Positions 1 through 8,683 of a stretch of DNA of 64,000 bases are shown here, one piece after another. The notes under the pieces are model-generated. The model did no database searches. It saw nothing but the letters and a program-made list of their open reading frames with translations, and was not told where the DNA came from. The DNA lies in assembly GCF_002269505.1 (NCBI RefSeq), contig NZ_NQKQ01000001.1:1-64000 (forward strand), given 5' to 3'. The position numbers were made by a program, and so were the translations under genes. Position 1 is the first letter of the stretch; every line of letters begins with the position of its first letter. The DNA is from Pseudomonas fragi. GTDB taxonomy: Bacteria > Pseudomonadota > Gammaproteobacteria > Pseudomonadales > Pseudomonadaceae.

Positions 1-38
1 AAGAGCGGTTGGTAAGCTTTCGCTGTACCGAGGTGCGC
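1..38 (-). promoter_or_regulatory. Start of the leader of an rRNA operon, cut by the window edge
   Basis: Read on the minus strand, the stretch downstream of the last promoter ends with ACCAACCGCTCTT at the window edge. In Pseudomonas the 16S rRNA leader continues from such a sequence into CGCTCTTTAACA, which resembles the boxA antitermination element. The rRNA genes themselves would lie just left of the window and cannot be seen. The call rests on remembered rrn leader sequence plus the promoter layout. Confidence 0.75.
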
Positions 39-66
39 ATTCTACAGCAGCCTCTGTATCTGTCAA
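39..66 (-). promoter_or_regulatory. rrn promoter, proximal of three
   Basis: On the minus strand a perfect -35 TTGACA (61-66) is followed by a 16-bp spacer and -10 TAGAAT (39-44). The discriminator that follows is GC-rich (GCGCAC), as is usual for stringently controlled rRNA promoters. It is the promoter nearest to the rRNA leader. Confidence 0.85.
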
Positions 67-147
67 GCGGTTATTTTAAGATGTTTTCAAAGTTTCCTTT
101 GTAACATCAACCACTTGCGCTTCCGATCTCTCGTTAGCGGGAGGCGA

Positions 148-175
148 ATTCTACAGCGTTACACGCTGCTGTCAA
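148..175 (-). promoter_or_regulatory. rrn promoter, middle of three
   Basis: Minus strand: -35 TTGACA (170-175), 16-bp spacer, -10 TAGAAT (148-153), discriminator TCGCCT. Spacer length and -10 sequence are identical to those of the proximal promoter, 109 bp away. Confidence 0.8.
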
Positions 176-282
176 CACCTCATTTCCTGCTTCGATGACT
201 TGAAGCTGGCACTGCCGAAAAACCATCCAACTCATTGAAACTCAAGGAGTTTTCCGTTTCGACTGCGCCGGAAGTGGGGCGA

Positions 283-310
283 ATTATAGACAGTTACAAA
301 TCTGGGTCAA
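283..310 (-). promoter_or_regulatory. rrn promoter, distal of three
   Basis: Minus strand: -35 TTGACC (305-310), 16-bp spacer, consensus -10 TATAAT (283-288), discriminator TCGCCC. An AT-rich stretch lies upstream (about 311-340) and could act as an UP element. The -35 has one deviation from consensus, the -10 none. Confidence 0.75.
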
Positions 311-354
311 GCACTAGTTTCATAATTCTGTCATATAGCCTTAAAAGCGCCCTA

Positions 355-388
355 AAAGCAGAGGCCAGCCTGACGGCTGGCCTCTCTT
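355..388 (-). terminator. Terminator downstream of bauC
   Basis: A perfect 10-bp stem GAGGCCAGCC / GGCTGGCCTC (361-370 and 375-384) with a 4-nt loop lies 35 bp beyond the bauC stop. On the minus strand it is followed by TGCTTTTAG, a short T run. It should stop bauA-bauC transcription before the rrn promoters. Confidence 0.75.
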
Positions 389-418
389 CTTCTATATAAG
401 AGCAGTGTGACGCCCTTC

Positions 419-1912
419 TTACAGACTCGGGAAGGCAAACTGCGATGCTTCATGGCTGGCACGTTGCGGCCAGCGTTGAGTGATTGCCTTGCGACGCGTG
501 TAAAAACGCACGCCGTCAGGACCATAAGCATGCAGATCACCAAACAGCGAACGCTTCCAGCCGCCAAAGCTATGGTAGGCAACAGGGACTGGCAACGGTA
601 CGTTAACCCCCACCATCCCTACTTCAATCTCGTCACAGAACAAACGGGCCGCTTCACCATCACGGGTGAAAATGCAGGTGCCATTACCGTATTCGTGATC
701 GTTGATCAGTTGCATCGCCTCTTCCAGGCTCTTCACGCGCACGATGCACAGCACCGGGCCAAAAATCTCTTCTTTATAGATGCGCATCTCAGGCGTAACA
801 CGGTCAAACAGGCAACCGCCCAGGAAGAAGCCCTCTTCATGCCCCTTGATGCTCAAACCGCGACCATCAACCACCAACTGCGCACCGGCTGCGACGCCAT
901 CGTCGACGTAGCCACTGACCTTGTCCCGCGCCTGTCCAGTCACCAGGGGACCCATATCCAGCCCGCACGAAGTGCCCGCGCCAATTTTCAGCGCCTTGAT
1001 TTGGGGAACCAGTTTGGCCACCAGGGCATCTGCAACCTGATCACCAACGCACACTGCAACCGAGATGGCCATGCAACGCTCGCCGCACGAACCATACGCA
1101 GCACCCATCAGTGCGCTGACTGCGTTATCCAGATCCGCATCCGGCATCAGCACCGCATGGTTCTTCGCCCCCCCCAATGCCTGCACGCGCTTGCCGCGTT
1201 TGGTGCCTTCGGCGTAGATGTACTCGGCAATCGGGGTCGAGCCAACAAAACTCAGCGCTTTCACTTCAGGCGCCTCGATCAGCGCATCCACAGCTGACTT
1301 GTCGCCGTGCACCACGTTCATCACGCCCTTGGGCAAACCGGCTTCCTGCAGCAGTTGAGCGATCAACAGCGTCGAACTTGGATCACGCTCCGACGGTTTC
1401 AGGATGAAACAGTTACCGCACACAATCGCCAACGGGTACATCCACAACGGAACCATGGCCGGGAAGTTGAACGGTGTAATCCCTGCAACTACACCCAATG
1501 GCTGGAAGTCCGACCAGGCATCAATGTTCGGGCCTACGTTACGACTGTATTCGCCTTTCAGAATTTCAGGAGCCGAGCAAGCGTATTCGACGTTCTCGAT
1601 CCCGCGCTTCAGTTCACCCGCCGCATCTTCCAGGGTCTTGCCGTGCTCTTCACTGATCAATTGCGAGATGCGCGCTTCGTTCTGCTCCAGCAACTGCTTG
1701 AAACGGAACATCACCTGGGCACGCTTGGCAGGCGGCGTATTGCGCCACGCCGGGAATGCAGCCTTGGCTGCATCAATGGCTTGTTGAATCGTCTCGCGAC
1801 TGGCCAATGGAACCTGATGAATCACTTTGCCGGTGGACGGGTTGTAAACATCAGCGGTGCGGCCAGAATCGTTCAGTAACTCGCCATTGATCAAGTGTTG
1901 AATGGTGCTCAT
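419..1912 (-). CDS. bauC: CoA-acylating (methyl)malonate-semialdehyde / 3-oxopropanoate dehydrogenase
   Basis: An aldehyde dehydrogenase superfamily enzyme of 497 aa, the normal size for MmsA-type enzymes. It oxidises a semialdehyde with NAD+ and CoA, giving acetyl-CoA or propanoyl-CoA plus CO2. The catalytic Cys is visible in GSCGERCMA near residue 280, and the substrate/cofactor stretch GVVAGITPFNFPAMVP is intact. The start at 1912 (MSTIQHLI) was preferred over the upstream in-frame start because GGAG lies just before it. It follows the omega-aminotransferase bauA by 82 bp on the same strand, which points to malonate semialdehyde from beta-alanine as substrate (BauC role). The family also includes MmsA of valine catabolism, so the physiological substrate is inferred from context. 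Confidence 0.85.
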   Translation of the reverse strand: MSTIQHLINGELLNDSGRTADVYNPSTGKVIHQVPLASRETIQQAIDAAKAAFPAWRNTPPAKRAQVMFRFKQLLEQNEARISQLISEEHGKTLEDAAGELKRGIENVEYACSAPEILKGEYSRNVGPNIDAWSDFQPLGVVAGITPFNFPAMVPLWMYPLAIVCGNCFILKPSERDPSSTLLIAQLLQEAGLPKGVMNVVHGDKSAVDALIEAPEVKALSFVGSTPIAEYIYAEGTKRGKRVQALGGAKNHAVLMPDADLDNAVSALMGAAYGSCGERCMAISVAVCVGDQVADALVAKLVPQIKALKIGAGTSCGLDMGPLVTGQARDKVSGYVDDGVAAGAQLVVDGRGLSIKGHEEGFFLGGCLFDRVTPEMRIYKEEIFGPVLCIVRVKSLEEAMQLINDHEYGNGTCIFTRDGEAARLFCDEIEVGMVGVNVPLPVPVAYHSFGGWKRSLFGDLHAYGPDGVRFYTRRKAITQRWPQRASHEASQFAFPSL

Positions 1913-1994
1913 GGATGCTCCAGAAAAGTTGTCCACAGGCGCGAACGCTGCGCGCCTGGATAAATGCAATAAGTGTCGCTTCTATATAGAAGGA

Positions 1995-3344
1995 TCAGTC
2001 GATCTGATTGAGCGCCTCGCCCACTGCATCGAACAAACGATCCAGGTCTTGCGCCTTGCTGTTGAACGTTGGCCCGAACTGCAGGGTGTCGCCGCCGTAG
2101 CGCACGTAGAAACCGGCTTTCCACAATTTCATTGCGGCATCAAACGGACGCACAATGGCATCACCATCACGCGGCGCAATCTGAATCGCCCCCGCCAGGC
2201 CATAGTTGCGAATATCAATTACGTTCTTCACGCCTTTCAAACCGTGCAGAGCGTTTTCAAAATGTGGCGCGACTTCAGCCACACTTTGCACCAAATTCTC
2301 TTTTTGCAGCAGGTCGAGCGCTGCAAGCCCGGCAGCACAAGCCACCGGGTGAGCCGAGTAGGTATAACCATGCGGGAATTCAACCGCGTACTCAGGCGTC
2401 GGCTGATTCATGAACGTGTGATAAATCTCGCTGCTCGCAATAACGGCGCCCATCGGGATGGCACCGTTAGTGACCTGCTTGGCAATGCACATCAAGTCAG
2501 GTGTCACGCCGAAGCTGTCAGCACCAAACATTGAGCCTGTACGACCAAAGCCGGTGATCACTTCATCGAAAACCAACAGGATGTTGTGCTGGTCGCAGAT
2601 TTCACGCAGACGTTTCAGATAACCCTGAGGCGGAACCAATACCCCCGCAGAGCCAGCCATCGGCTCTACAAAAACGGCAGCAATGTTCGAGGCATCGTGC
2701 AACTCGATCAATTTGAGCAATTCATCAGCCAGGGCAATCCCGCCCAGCTCCGGCATGCCGCGAGAGAACGCATTGCTTGCCAGCAGCGTGTGCGGCAGAT
2801 GATCAACATCCAGCATCGCCTGGCCAAACAACTTACGGTTACCGTTCACGCCGCCCAGGCTGGTACCTGCAATGTTCACCCCGTGATAACCACGAGCACG
2901 GCCAATCATCTTGGTTTTGCTCGACTGGCCTTTTAGGCGCCAGTAGGCACGCACCATTTTCACCGCAGTATCGGCACACTCCGAGCCCGAGTCAGTGAAG
3001 AACACGTGGTTAAGGTTGCCTGGTGTCAGCTCGGTAATTTTCTCTGCCAGCTTGAACGACAGCGGATGGCCGTACTGGAACGCCGGCGAGTAATCGAGGG
3101 TGCCCAGTTGCTTGGCAACGGCTTCCTGGATTTCTGTACGGGTATGCCCTGCCCCGCAAGTCCAAAGGCCTGACAACGAATCGTAAATCTGCCGACCTTT
3201 ATCATCCGTCAGATAACTACCTTTCGCGGCCACGATAAAACGCGGATCACGATGGAAATTACGGTTGGCGGTGTAAGGCATCCAGTGCGCATCCAGCTTG
3301 AGCTGGCTGGTCAGATTCAATTCGGCGTTCTCAGGCATGTTCAT
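1995..3344 (-). CDS. bauA: Omega-amino acid (beta-alanine):pyruvate aminotransferase
   Basis: A class III PLP-dependent aminotransferase of 449 aa. It moves the amino group of beta-alanine or related omega-amino acids to pyruvate, giving malonate semialdehyde and alanine. The PLP-binding Lys lies at about residue 289 in CIAKQVTNG; the cofactor loop DSGSECADTAVK and the motif VFDEVITGFGRTG are present. The start at 3344 (MNMPENAEL) has GCGAGG about 8 nt upstream; the longer frame to 3365 lacks one. It is divergent from the LysR gene bauR and precedes bauC, matching the bauRA..C order of P. aeruginosa, except that bauB is absent between bauA and bauC. Activity on other omega-amines is possible. 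Confidence 0.88.
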   Translation of the reverse strand: MNMPENAELNLTSQLKLDAHWMPYTANRNFHRDPRFIVAAKGSYLTDDKGRQIYDSLSGLWTCGAGHTRTEIQEAVAKQLGTLDYSPAFQYGHPLSFKLAEKITELTPGNLNHVFFTDSGSECADTAVKMVRAYWRLKGQSSKTKMIGRARGYHGVNIAGTSLGGVNGNRKLFGQAMLDVDHLPHTLLASNAFSRGMPELGGIALADELLKLIELHDASNIAAVFVEPMAGSAGVLVPPQGYLKRLREICDQHNILLVFDEVITGFGRTGSMFGADSFGVTPDLMCIAKQVTNGAIPMGAVIASSEIYHTFMNQPTPEYAVEFPHGYTYSAHPVACAAGLAALDLLQKENLVQSVAEVAPHFENALHGLKGVKNVIDIRNYGLAGAIQIAPRDGDAIVRPFDAAMKLWKAGFYVRYGGDTLQFGPTFNSKAQDLDRLFDAVGEALNQID

Positions 3345-3438
3345 CAGCAAAACCTCGCAAGGCAAAAGCGGCGTGGATGTTGAAAGCGTTGTTGCACCTA
3401 AATTGCCACGGCTATAAAGTCGATGAAATCCAACTCTT

Positions 3439-3453
3439 CTAACCTTTAGTTAG
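3439..3453. promoter_or_regulatory. Candidate LysR-type operator for bauR/bauA
   Basis: A 15-bp perfect interrupted palindrome, CTAAC-CTTTA-GTTAG, fits the T-N11-A rule of LysR-type regulators (T3440, A3452). It sits 14 bp before the bauR start in the divergent bauA/bauR region. Role as BauR binding site is inferred. Confidence 0.5.
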
Positions 3454-3467
3454 GCGTTCACTAAACT

Positions 3468-4388
3468 ATGAGCAGCCGTCGCCCCGATGCACTGGCCCAG
3501 GTCAGCGACTTTGATATCCGGTTGCTGCGTATTTTCCGCAGCGTTGTGGAGTGCGGTGGTTTCTCGGCAGCAGAGACCGTACTGGGTATCGGCCGCTCTG
3601 CTATTAGCCAACAGATGAGTGATCTTGAACAGCGCCTGGGTTTGCGCCTGTGCCAGCGTGGGCGTGCAGGGTTTTCGCTGACGGAAGAAGGCCGTGAGGT
3701 CTATCACTCCGCGCTGCAATTACTCGGCGCACTTGAGAGTTTTCGTACCGAGGTCAACGGTCTGCACCAGCACTTGCGCGGCGAGCTGACCATTGGCCTG
3801 ACCGATAACCTCGTTACCCTGCCCCATATGCGTATCACCCATGCCCTGGCCCAACTCAAGGAGCGTGGGCCGGATGTGCAAATCCACATTCGCATGATCT
3901 CGCCCCACGAAGTCGAACAGGGTGTGCTCGACGGCCGCCTGCATGTGGGCGTTGTGCCACAGGCCAGTACTTTATCCGGGCTGGAATATCAGCCGCTCTA
4001 CAGCGAGCGCTCGCTGCTGTATTGCGCCGTGGGCCACCCGCTGTTTTATGTCGACGATCGGCAACTGGAGGACGCCCGGCTCAATGATCAAGATGCCATC
4101 GCTCCCACCTTTCGCCTGCCCTCCGACATCCAGGCCCATTATCAGGCACTCAACTGCACCGCCAGCGCTTCTGACCGAGAAGGGATGGCATTTTTGATCC
4201 TTACCGGACGCTACATTGGCTATTTGCCAGACCACTACGCCAGCCTCTGGGTACAGCAAGGCCGCCTACGAGCGCTGAAAGCCAAGACGCGTTTCTACGA
4301 TTTGAGCCTGGCATCAGTGACACGCAAAGGCCGACGGCCGCATCTGGTCCTGGAAAGTTTCCTTGAGAGCCTGGAAGCGACGCGTTAA
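3468..4388 (+). CDS. bauR: LysR-family transcriptional regulator, probable activator of bauA-bauC
   Basis: A 306-aa LysR-type regulator. The N-terminal winged helix-turn-helix (about residues 15-75) contains FSAAETVLGIGRSAISQQM, and a LysR-substrate domain fills the rest. It is transcribed divergently from the aminotransferase gene, the classical arrangement of a LysR regulator with its target, and has a T-N11-A palindrome immediately upstream. By position it corresponds to BauR of P. aeruginosa, which controls beta-alanine and polyamine-related catabolism. The inducer cannot be read from the sequence. Confidence 0.75.
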   Translation: MSSRRPDALAQVSDFDIRLLRIFRSVVECGGFSAAETVLGIGRSAISQQMSDLEQRLGLRLCQRGRAGFSLTEEGREVYHSALQLLGALESFRTEVNGLHQHLRGELTIGLTDNLVTLPHMRITHALAQLKERGPDVQIHIRMISPHEVEQGVLDGRLHVGVVPQASTLSGLEYQPLYSERSLLYCAVGHPLFYVDDRQLEDARLNDQDAIAPTFRLPSDIQAHYQALNCTASASDREGMAFLILTGRYIGYLPDHYASLWVQQGRLRALKAKTRFYDLSLASVTRKGRRPHLVLESFLESLEATR

Positions 4389-4430
4389 CGTGAAAAACTT
4401 CGCTACACAAACAGATTGACCGGAGTGCCC

Positions 4431-5081
4431 ATGCCCCTTGAAGTCCCTGCCCATGACGGCAAGCCTCCCAGCCGTATCCGGCAGATAAACGAAGAGGCCA
4501 TTCTCAAGGCCGCCGAGGATGAATTTGCCCGCCACGGATTCAAAGGCACCAGCATGAACGCCATCGCCCTGAGTGCCGGGCTGCCCAAAGCCAACCTGCA
4601 TTATTACTTCACCAACAAGCTAAGCCTGTATATCGCGGTACTGAGCAATATCCTCGAGCTATGGGACAGCACCTTCAACGCCTTGACGACTGAAGACGAC
4701 CCGGCTCAAGCCCTTACCCAATACATTCGCGCAAAAATGGAGTTCTCTCGCCGACAGCCCCAGGCTTCGCGTGTTTTTGCTATGGAAATCATCAGCGGTG
4801 GGGCCTGTCTGACCGAGTATTTCACTCAAGACTACCGAGCTTGGTTTCAAGGTCGTGCAGCCGTGTTCCAGGCCTGGATAGATGCAGGCAAGATGGACCC
4901 GGTCGACCCGGTAAACCTGATTTTCCTGTTGTGGGGCAGCACCCAGCATTACGCTGATTTTTCGACGCAAATTTGCCGCGTAACGGGTCGCAGGCACCTC
5001 AGCAAACAAGATATGCAAGCCGCCAGCGACAACCTGATTCGCATCATCCTCAAAGGCTGCGGCCTGACCCCAACAGTCTAA
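4431..5081 (+). CDS. TetR-family regulator, RutR-like
   Basis: A 216-aa TetR-family repressor. The DNA-binding helix-turn-helix lies near the N-terminus (TSMNAIALSAGLPKANLHYYF, split here by its recognition helix). The C-terminal part, with TEYFTQDYR and LLWGSTQHYADFSTQI, resembles the YcdC/RutR family, whose E. coli member binds uracil and controls pyrimidine degradation. The ATG at 4431 with CGGAG 5 nt upstream is preferred over the TTG at 4416. Because beta-alanine is a product of reductive uracil breakdown, placement next to bauRAC is sensible, but the ligand and targets are inferred. Confidence 0.72.
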   Translation: MPLEVPAHDGKPPSRIRQINEEAILKAAEDEFARHGFKGTSMNAIALSAGLPKANLHYYFTNKLSLYIAVLSNILELWDSTFNALTTEDDPAQALTQYIRAKMEFSRRQPQASRVFAMEIISGGACLTEYFTQDYRAWFQGRAAVFQAWIDAGKMDPVDPVNLIFLLWGSTQHYADFSTQICRVTGRRHLSKQDMQAASDNLIRIILKGCGLTPTV

Positions 5082-5094
5082 GCCTGGAACCGAC

Positions 5095-5697
5095 ATGCCT
5101 TCGACCCTTACGGGACTTTGCGAGTACCGCGAAGAAATCCGCAAAAGCCGCTTCATTACCTACGCTGCGCCCATCACCAGCGCCCAGCAGGCCCAGGACT
5201 TTATCGAGCAACACAGCGACCTGAATGCATCGCACAACTGCTGGGCATGGAAGATCGGGGCGCAATACCGCAGCAGTGATGATGGTGAACCTGGCGGTAC
5301 GGCAGGCCGGCCGATACTCTCGGCCATCGAAGCCCAGGACTGCGACCAGGTCGCGGTACTGGTCATCCGCTGGTATGGCGGTATCCAGCTTGGCACCGGC
5401 GGCCTCGCCAGAGCCTATGGTGGAGGCGCCAACAAGTGCCTGCAAAACGCTGAAAAATTGCCTTTGGTGAGCCGCGTTGCACTCACCTGCTCGTGCAGCT
5501 TCAGTGAACTGGCACTGGTCAAACTGCGCCTGGGCGAACTGAACGGCCTGATCATTGATGAAGCATTCACCGCCAATGGCGTTGACCTGGAACTGGCATT
5601 AGGTGAGGAACAGATTGCACCCGCGCAGCAGCAACTGGCGGACCTCAGCCGAGGCAGAATTTTGCTGCAACGTAGCGCCAGCGAGATCGACGCATAA
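5095..5697 (+). CDS. yigZ: YigZ/IMPACT family protein
   Basis: A 200-aa protein of the YigZ/IMPACT family (UPF0029). The family signature is seen in ASHNCWAWKIG, DDGEPGGTAGRPIL and VIRWYGGIQLGTGGL. The C-terminal domain has the ferredoxin-like fold seen in ribosome-associated proteins. The eukaryotic relative IMPACT modulates translation control through GCN1/GCN2; the bacterial role is poorly defined. It starts 13 bp after the TetR gene and is probably cotranscribed with it. Length is typical. Confidence 0.85.
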   Translation: MPSTLTGLCEYREEIRKSRFITYAAPITSAQQAQDFIEQHSDLNASHNCWAWKIGAQYRSSDDGEPGGTAGRPILSAIEAQDCDQVAVLVIRWYGGIQLGTGGLARAYGGGANKCLQNAEKLPLVSRVALTCSCSFSELALVKLRLGELNGLIIDEAFTANGVDLELALGEEQIAPAQQQLADLSRGRILLQRSASEIDA

Positions 5698-5854
5698 AAG
5701 TGCTATGTTCCTGTGTCCATAGTTGCCCACAGTCACTGTGCACCCACCTGTGGATAACCTGAGCACACACCGCTACAGCCCTTATATGGCAAGTGCTTCA
5801 GGGGCTTGTACGTTTTTTGACCAACTCATACCCCCTCTGTACAGGAAGCAACTC

Positions 5855-6541
5855 ATGACAGCAAAACGTGCACTGATCATCGGAGCTTCACGTGGCCTGG
5901 GCCTGGGCCTGGTCAAAGAGTTGCTCGCCGACGGCTGGAACGTGACCGCCACTGTGCGCGACCCACAAAAAGCTGATGCCCTGAAGGCCTTGGGGCCGGT
6001 GCGCGTAGAGCAACTGGACATGGACAGCCAGCAGGCAATCAAGGCCCTGAGCCATAGGCTGGACAACGAGGTCTTCGACCTGCTGTTTATCAACGCCGGG
6101 GTCAAAGGCCCGGACGATCAGCTGTCGGGGAATGCAACGCTGGCCGAAGTGGGCCAGCTGTTTTTCACCAACAGCGTGGCGCCAATCAATCTGGCCCGGG
6201 AGTTTGTCAGCAAAATCCGTAAAGACAGTGGCGTACTGGCATTTATGAGTTCAGTGCTTGGCAGTGTCACCCAACCTGATGCTCCTGAAATGTCCCTCTA
6301 CAAGGCCAGTAAAGCAGCACTCAACTCGATGACCAACACCTTTGTGCGCTATGAATTGGGCGACAACAATCCGACCGTGCTGTCCATGCACCCGGGCTGG
6401 GTGAAAACCGATATGGGCGGCGAAGGCGCCGATATAGATGTGCAAACCAGCACCCGTGGCCTGGTGGAACAGGTCAAGGCATTTGCCGGAAAAGGCGGTC
6501 ATCACTTTATCGACTACAAGGGTCAGACGATTCCCTGGTAA
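5855..6541 (+). CDS. Short-chain dehydrogenase/reductase
   Basis: A 228-aa classical SDR with an N-terminal Rossmann fold. The nucleotide-binding motif is GASRGLGLG (residues about 9-17), followed by INAGV (NAG motif), the active-site Ser in FMSSVLG and the YKASK Tyr-x3-Lys pair. The start at 5855 (MTAKRALI) is chosen because AGGAAG lies just upstream; the longer frame from 5723 has no ribosome-binding site and an unlikely N-terminus. It resembles the CsgA/YciK-like Pseudomonas SDRs of unknown substrate. It stands alone, ending in a terminator-like hairpin before the deaminase gene. Confidence 0.8.
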   Translation: MTAKRALIIGASRGLGLGLVKELLADGWNVTATVRDPQKADALKALGPVRVEQLDMDSQQAIKALSHRLDNEVFDLLFINAGVKGPDDQLSGNATLAEVGQLFFTNSVAPINLAREFVSKIRKDSGVLAFMSSVLGSVTQPDAPEMSLYKASKAALNSMTNTFVRYELGDNNPTVLSMHPGWVKTDMGGEGADIDVQTSTRGLVEQVKAFAGKGGHHFIDYKGQTIPW

Positions 6542-6543
6542 GC

Positions 6544-6572
6544 AGCCTGCGACAAATGGCAGGGGCTTTTTT
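6544..6572 (+). terminator. Probable terminator after the SDR gene
   Basis: An imperfect stem AGCCTGC / GCAGGGGCT followed by a run of six T (6567-6572) begins immediately after the SDR stop codon. The stem is short, so strength is uncertain. Confidence 0.5.
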
Positions 6573-6585
6573 ACAAATTGTGTAG

Positions 6586-7593
<1,008 letters not shown>

Positions 7594-7607
7594 GGCGCAG
7601 CCTGTTT

Positions 7608-7635
7608 TGTGGGAGAGGGCCTGCTCTCTCCCACA
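7608..7635. repeat. Short REP-like hairpin, likely terminator of the deaminase gene
   Basis: A perfect 10-bp inverted repeat TGTGGGAGAG / CTCTCCCACA lies 15 bp after the deaminase stop and 6 bp before the end of the convergent LysR gene. It is a short relative of the TGTGGGAGCGGGCTTGCTCG repeat found elsewhere in the window. Confidence 0.7.
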
Positions 7636-7641
7636 GAAGCC

Positions 7642-8559
7642 TCAATGCTTTTCCGGATACTGCTTGCTCAATACCCCACATCGCTCACTGAGCATGTCGC
7701 GCAAGAGGCGCACCGGCTTGCTCAGTTGAGCACGATGACCGCACAGCAGATTCAACGGCGCCCGTTCGCACACCAGCCCCGGCAGCAACACCTTGAGCCG
7801 CCCGGTCTGCACATCCCCCGCCACATCCAGCCACGACTTGTAGGCAATGCCCTGCCCGGCAACCGCCCACAACCGCACCACATCGGCATCATCGCTAAAG
7901 CGATTACCGCTCACCGTCAGCCCCAGTTCACGCTTGCCATCATTAAATTGCCAATGGTCATGAACCCGCGTGCCAAGCATGTACAGCAGGCAATTGTGTT
8001 GCAGCAGTTGTTCGAGTTGGCGCGGCTCGCCCTTGCGGGCCAAATAGTCGGGAGACGCACACAGCACCCGACGGTTATCCGGGGCCACGGGCAGTGCCAC
8101 CAGGCTGGAGTCTTCGGGTTCGCCGTAACGCAAGGCGATATCCACAGGCTGGCGGAACAAGTCGGCAATCCGGTCCCCCAGTAACAGGCGCACGGTTAAT
8201 TGCGGGTGCTCACGCTGGAATTCGTCCAGCCAGGGCAGTAGCAGATTGCGCCCGAAGTCCGACGGCGCCGATAACTGCAACACCCCGCTGACCTCATCTT
8301 GCCCACGCGCCAGCACGCGACGCCCCTCATCAAGGCTGGCTAACGCCGTACGCGCATATTCAAGAAAACCTTCACCTTCAGCCGTCAAACGCAAACTGCG
8401 GGTTGAACGCGCCAGCAGTCGCGAGCCCAGCTGTGCTTCTATGCGCTTGAGTGCCGCGCTGGCCACCGCCGGGGACATATCCATCACCCGGGCCGCCGCC
8501 GACAGGCTGCCCAAATCGGCAGCGCGAACGAACAATTGCAGATCATCGAAACGCAGCAT
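7642..8559 (-). CDS. LysR-family transcriptional regulator
   Basis: A 305-aa LysR-type regulator with an N-terminal helix-turn-helix (LSAAARVMDMSPAVASAALK, residues about 19-38) and a C-terminal substrate-binding domain of the CrgA/DsdC-like subgroup that often controls oxidoreductases. It is transcribed divergently from the MDR-family dehydrogenase at 8684, with a 15-bp palindrome in the gap, so it probably regulates that gene and itself. Effector unknown. Confidence 0.82.
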   Translation of the reverse strand: MLRFDDLQLFVRAADLGSLSAAARVMDMSPAVASAALKRIEAQLGSRLLARSTRSLRLTAEGEGFLEYARTALASLDEGRRVLARGQDEVSGVLQLSAPSDFGRNLLLPWLDEFQREHPQLTVRLLLGDRIADLFRQPVDIALRYGEPEDSSLVALPVAPDNRRVLCASPDYLARKGEPRQLEQLLQHNCLLYMLGTRVHDHWQFNDGKRELGLTVSGNRFSDDADVVRLWAVAGQGIAYKSWLDVAGDVQTGRLKVLLPGLVCERAPLNLLCGHRAQLSKPVRLLRDMLSERCGVLSKQYPEKH

Positions 8560-8580
8560 TCAGAGCTCACCCGGTCATTA

Positions 8581-8595
8581 TCAATAAAATATTGA
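8581..8595. promoter_or_regulatory. Candidate LysR-type operator
   Basis: A perfect interrupted palindrome TCAATA-AAA-TATTGA lies in the 124-bp divergent region between the LysR gene (starts at 8559) and the dehydrogenase gene (starts at 8684). It is AT-rich in an otherwise GC-rich context, as expected for a LysR box; function is inferred. Confidence 0.45.
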
Positions 8596-8683
8596 AAGAG
8601 AATGCTGTTTTAGCCGGTTTTATCGCCCTGTTAAATAGCTAATTATCACCAGCACTTTCTTAGCCATTTTCAGGACATGTCCC

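Noticed and set aside
5723..5854. 44-residue N-terminal extension of the SDR
   Set aside because: No ribosome-binding site, and the Rossmann motif begins normally right after the Met at 5855.
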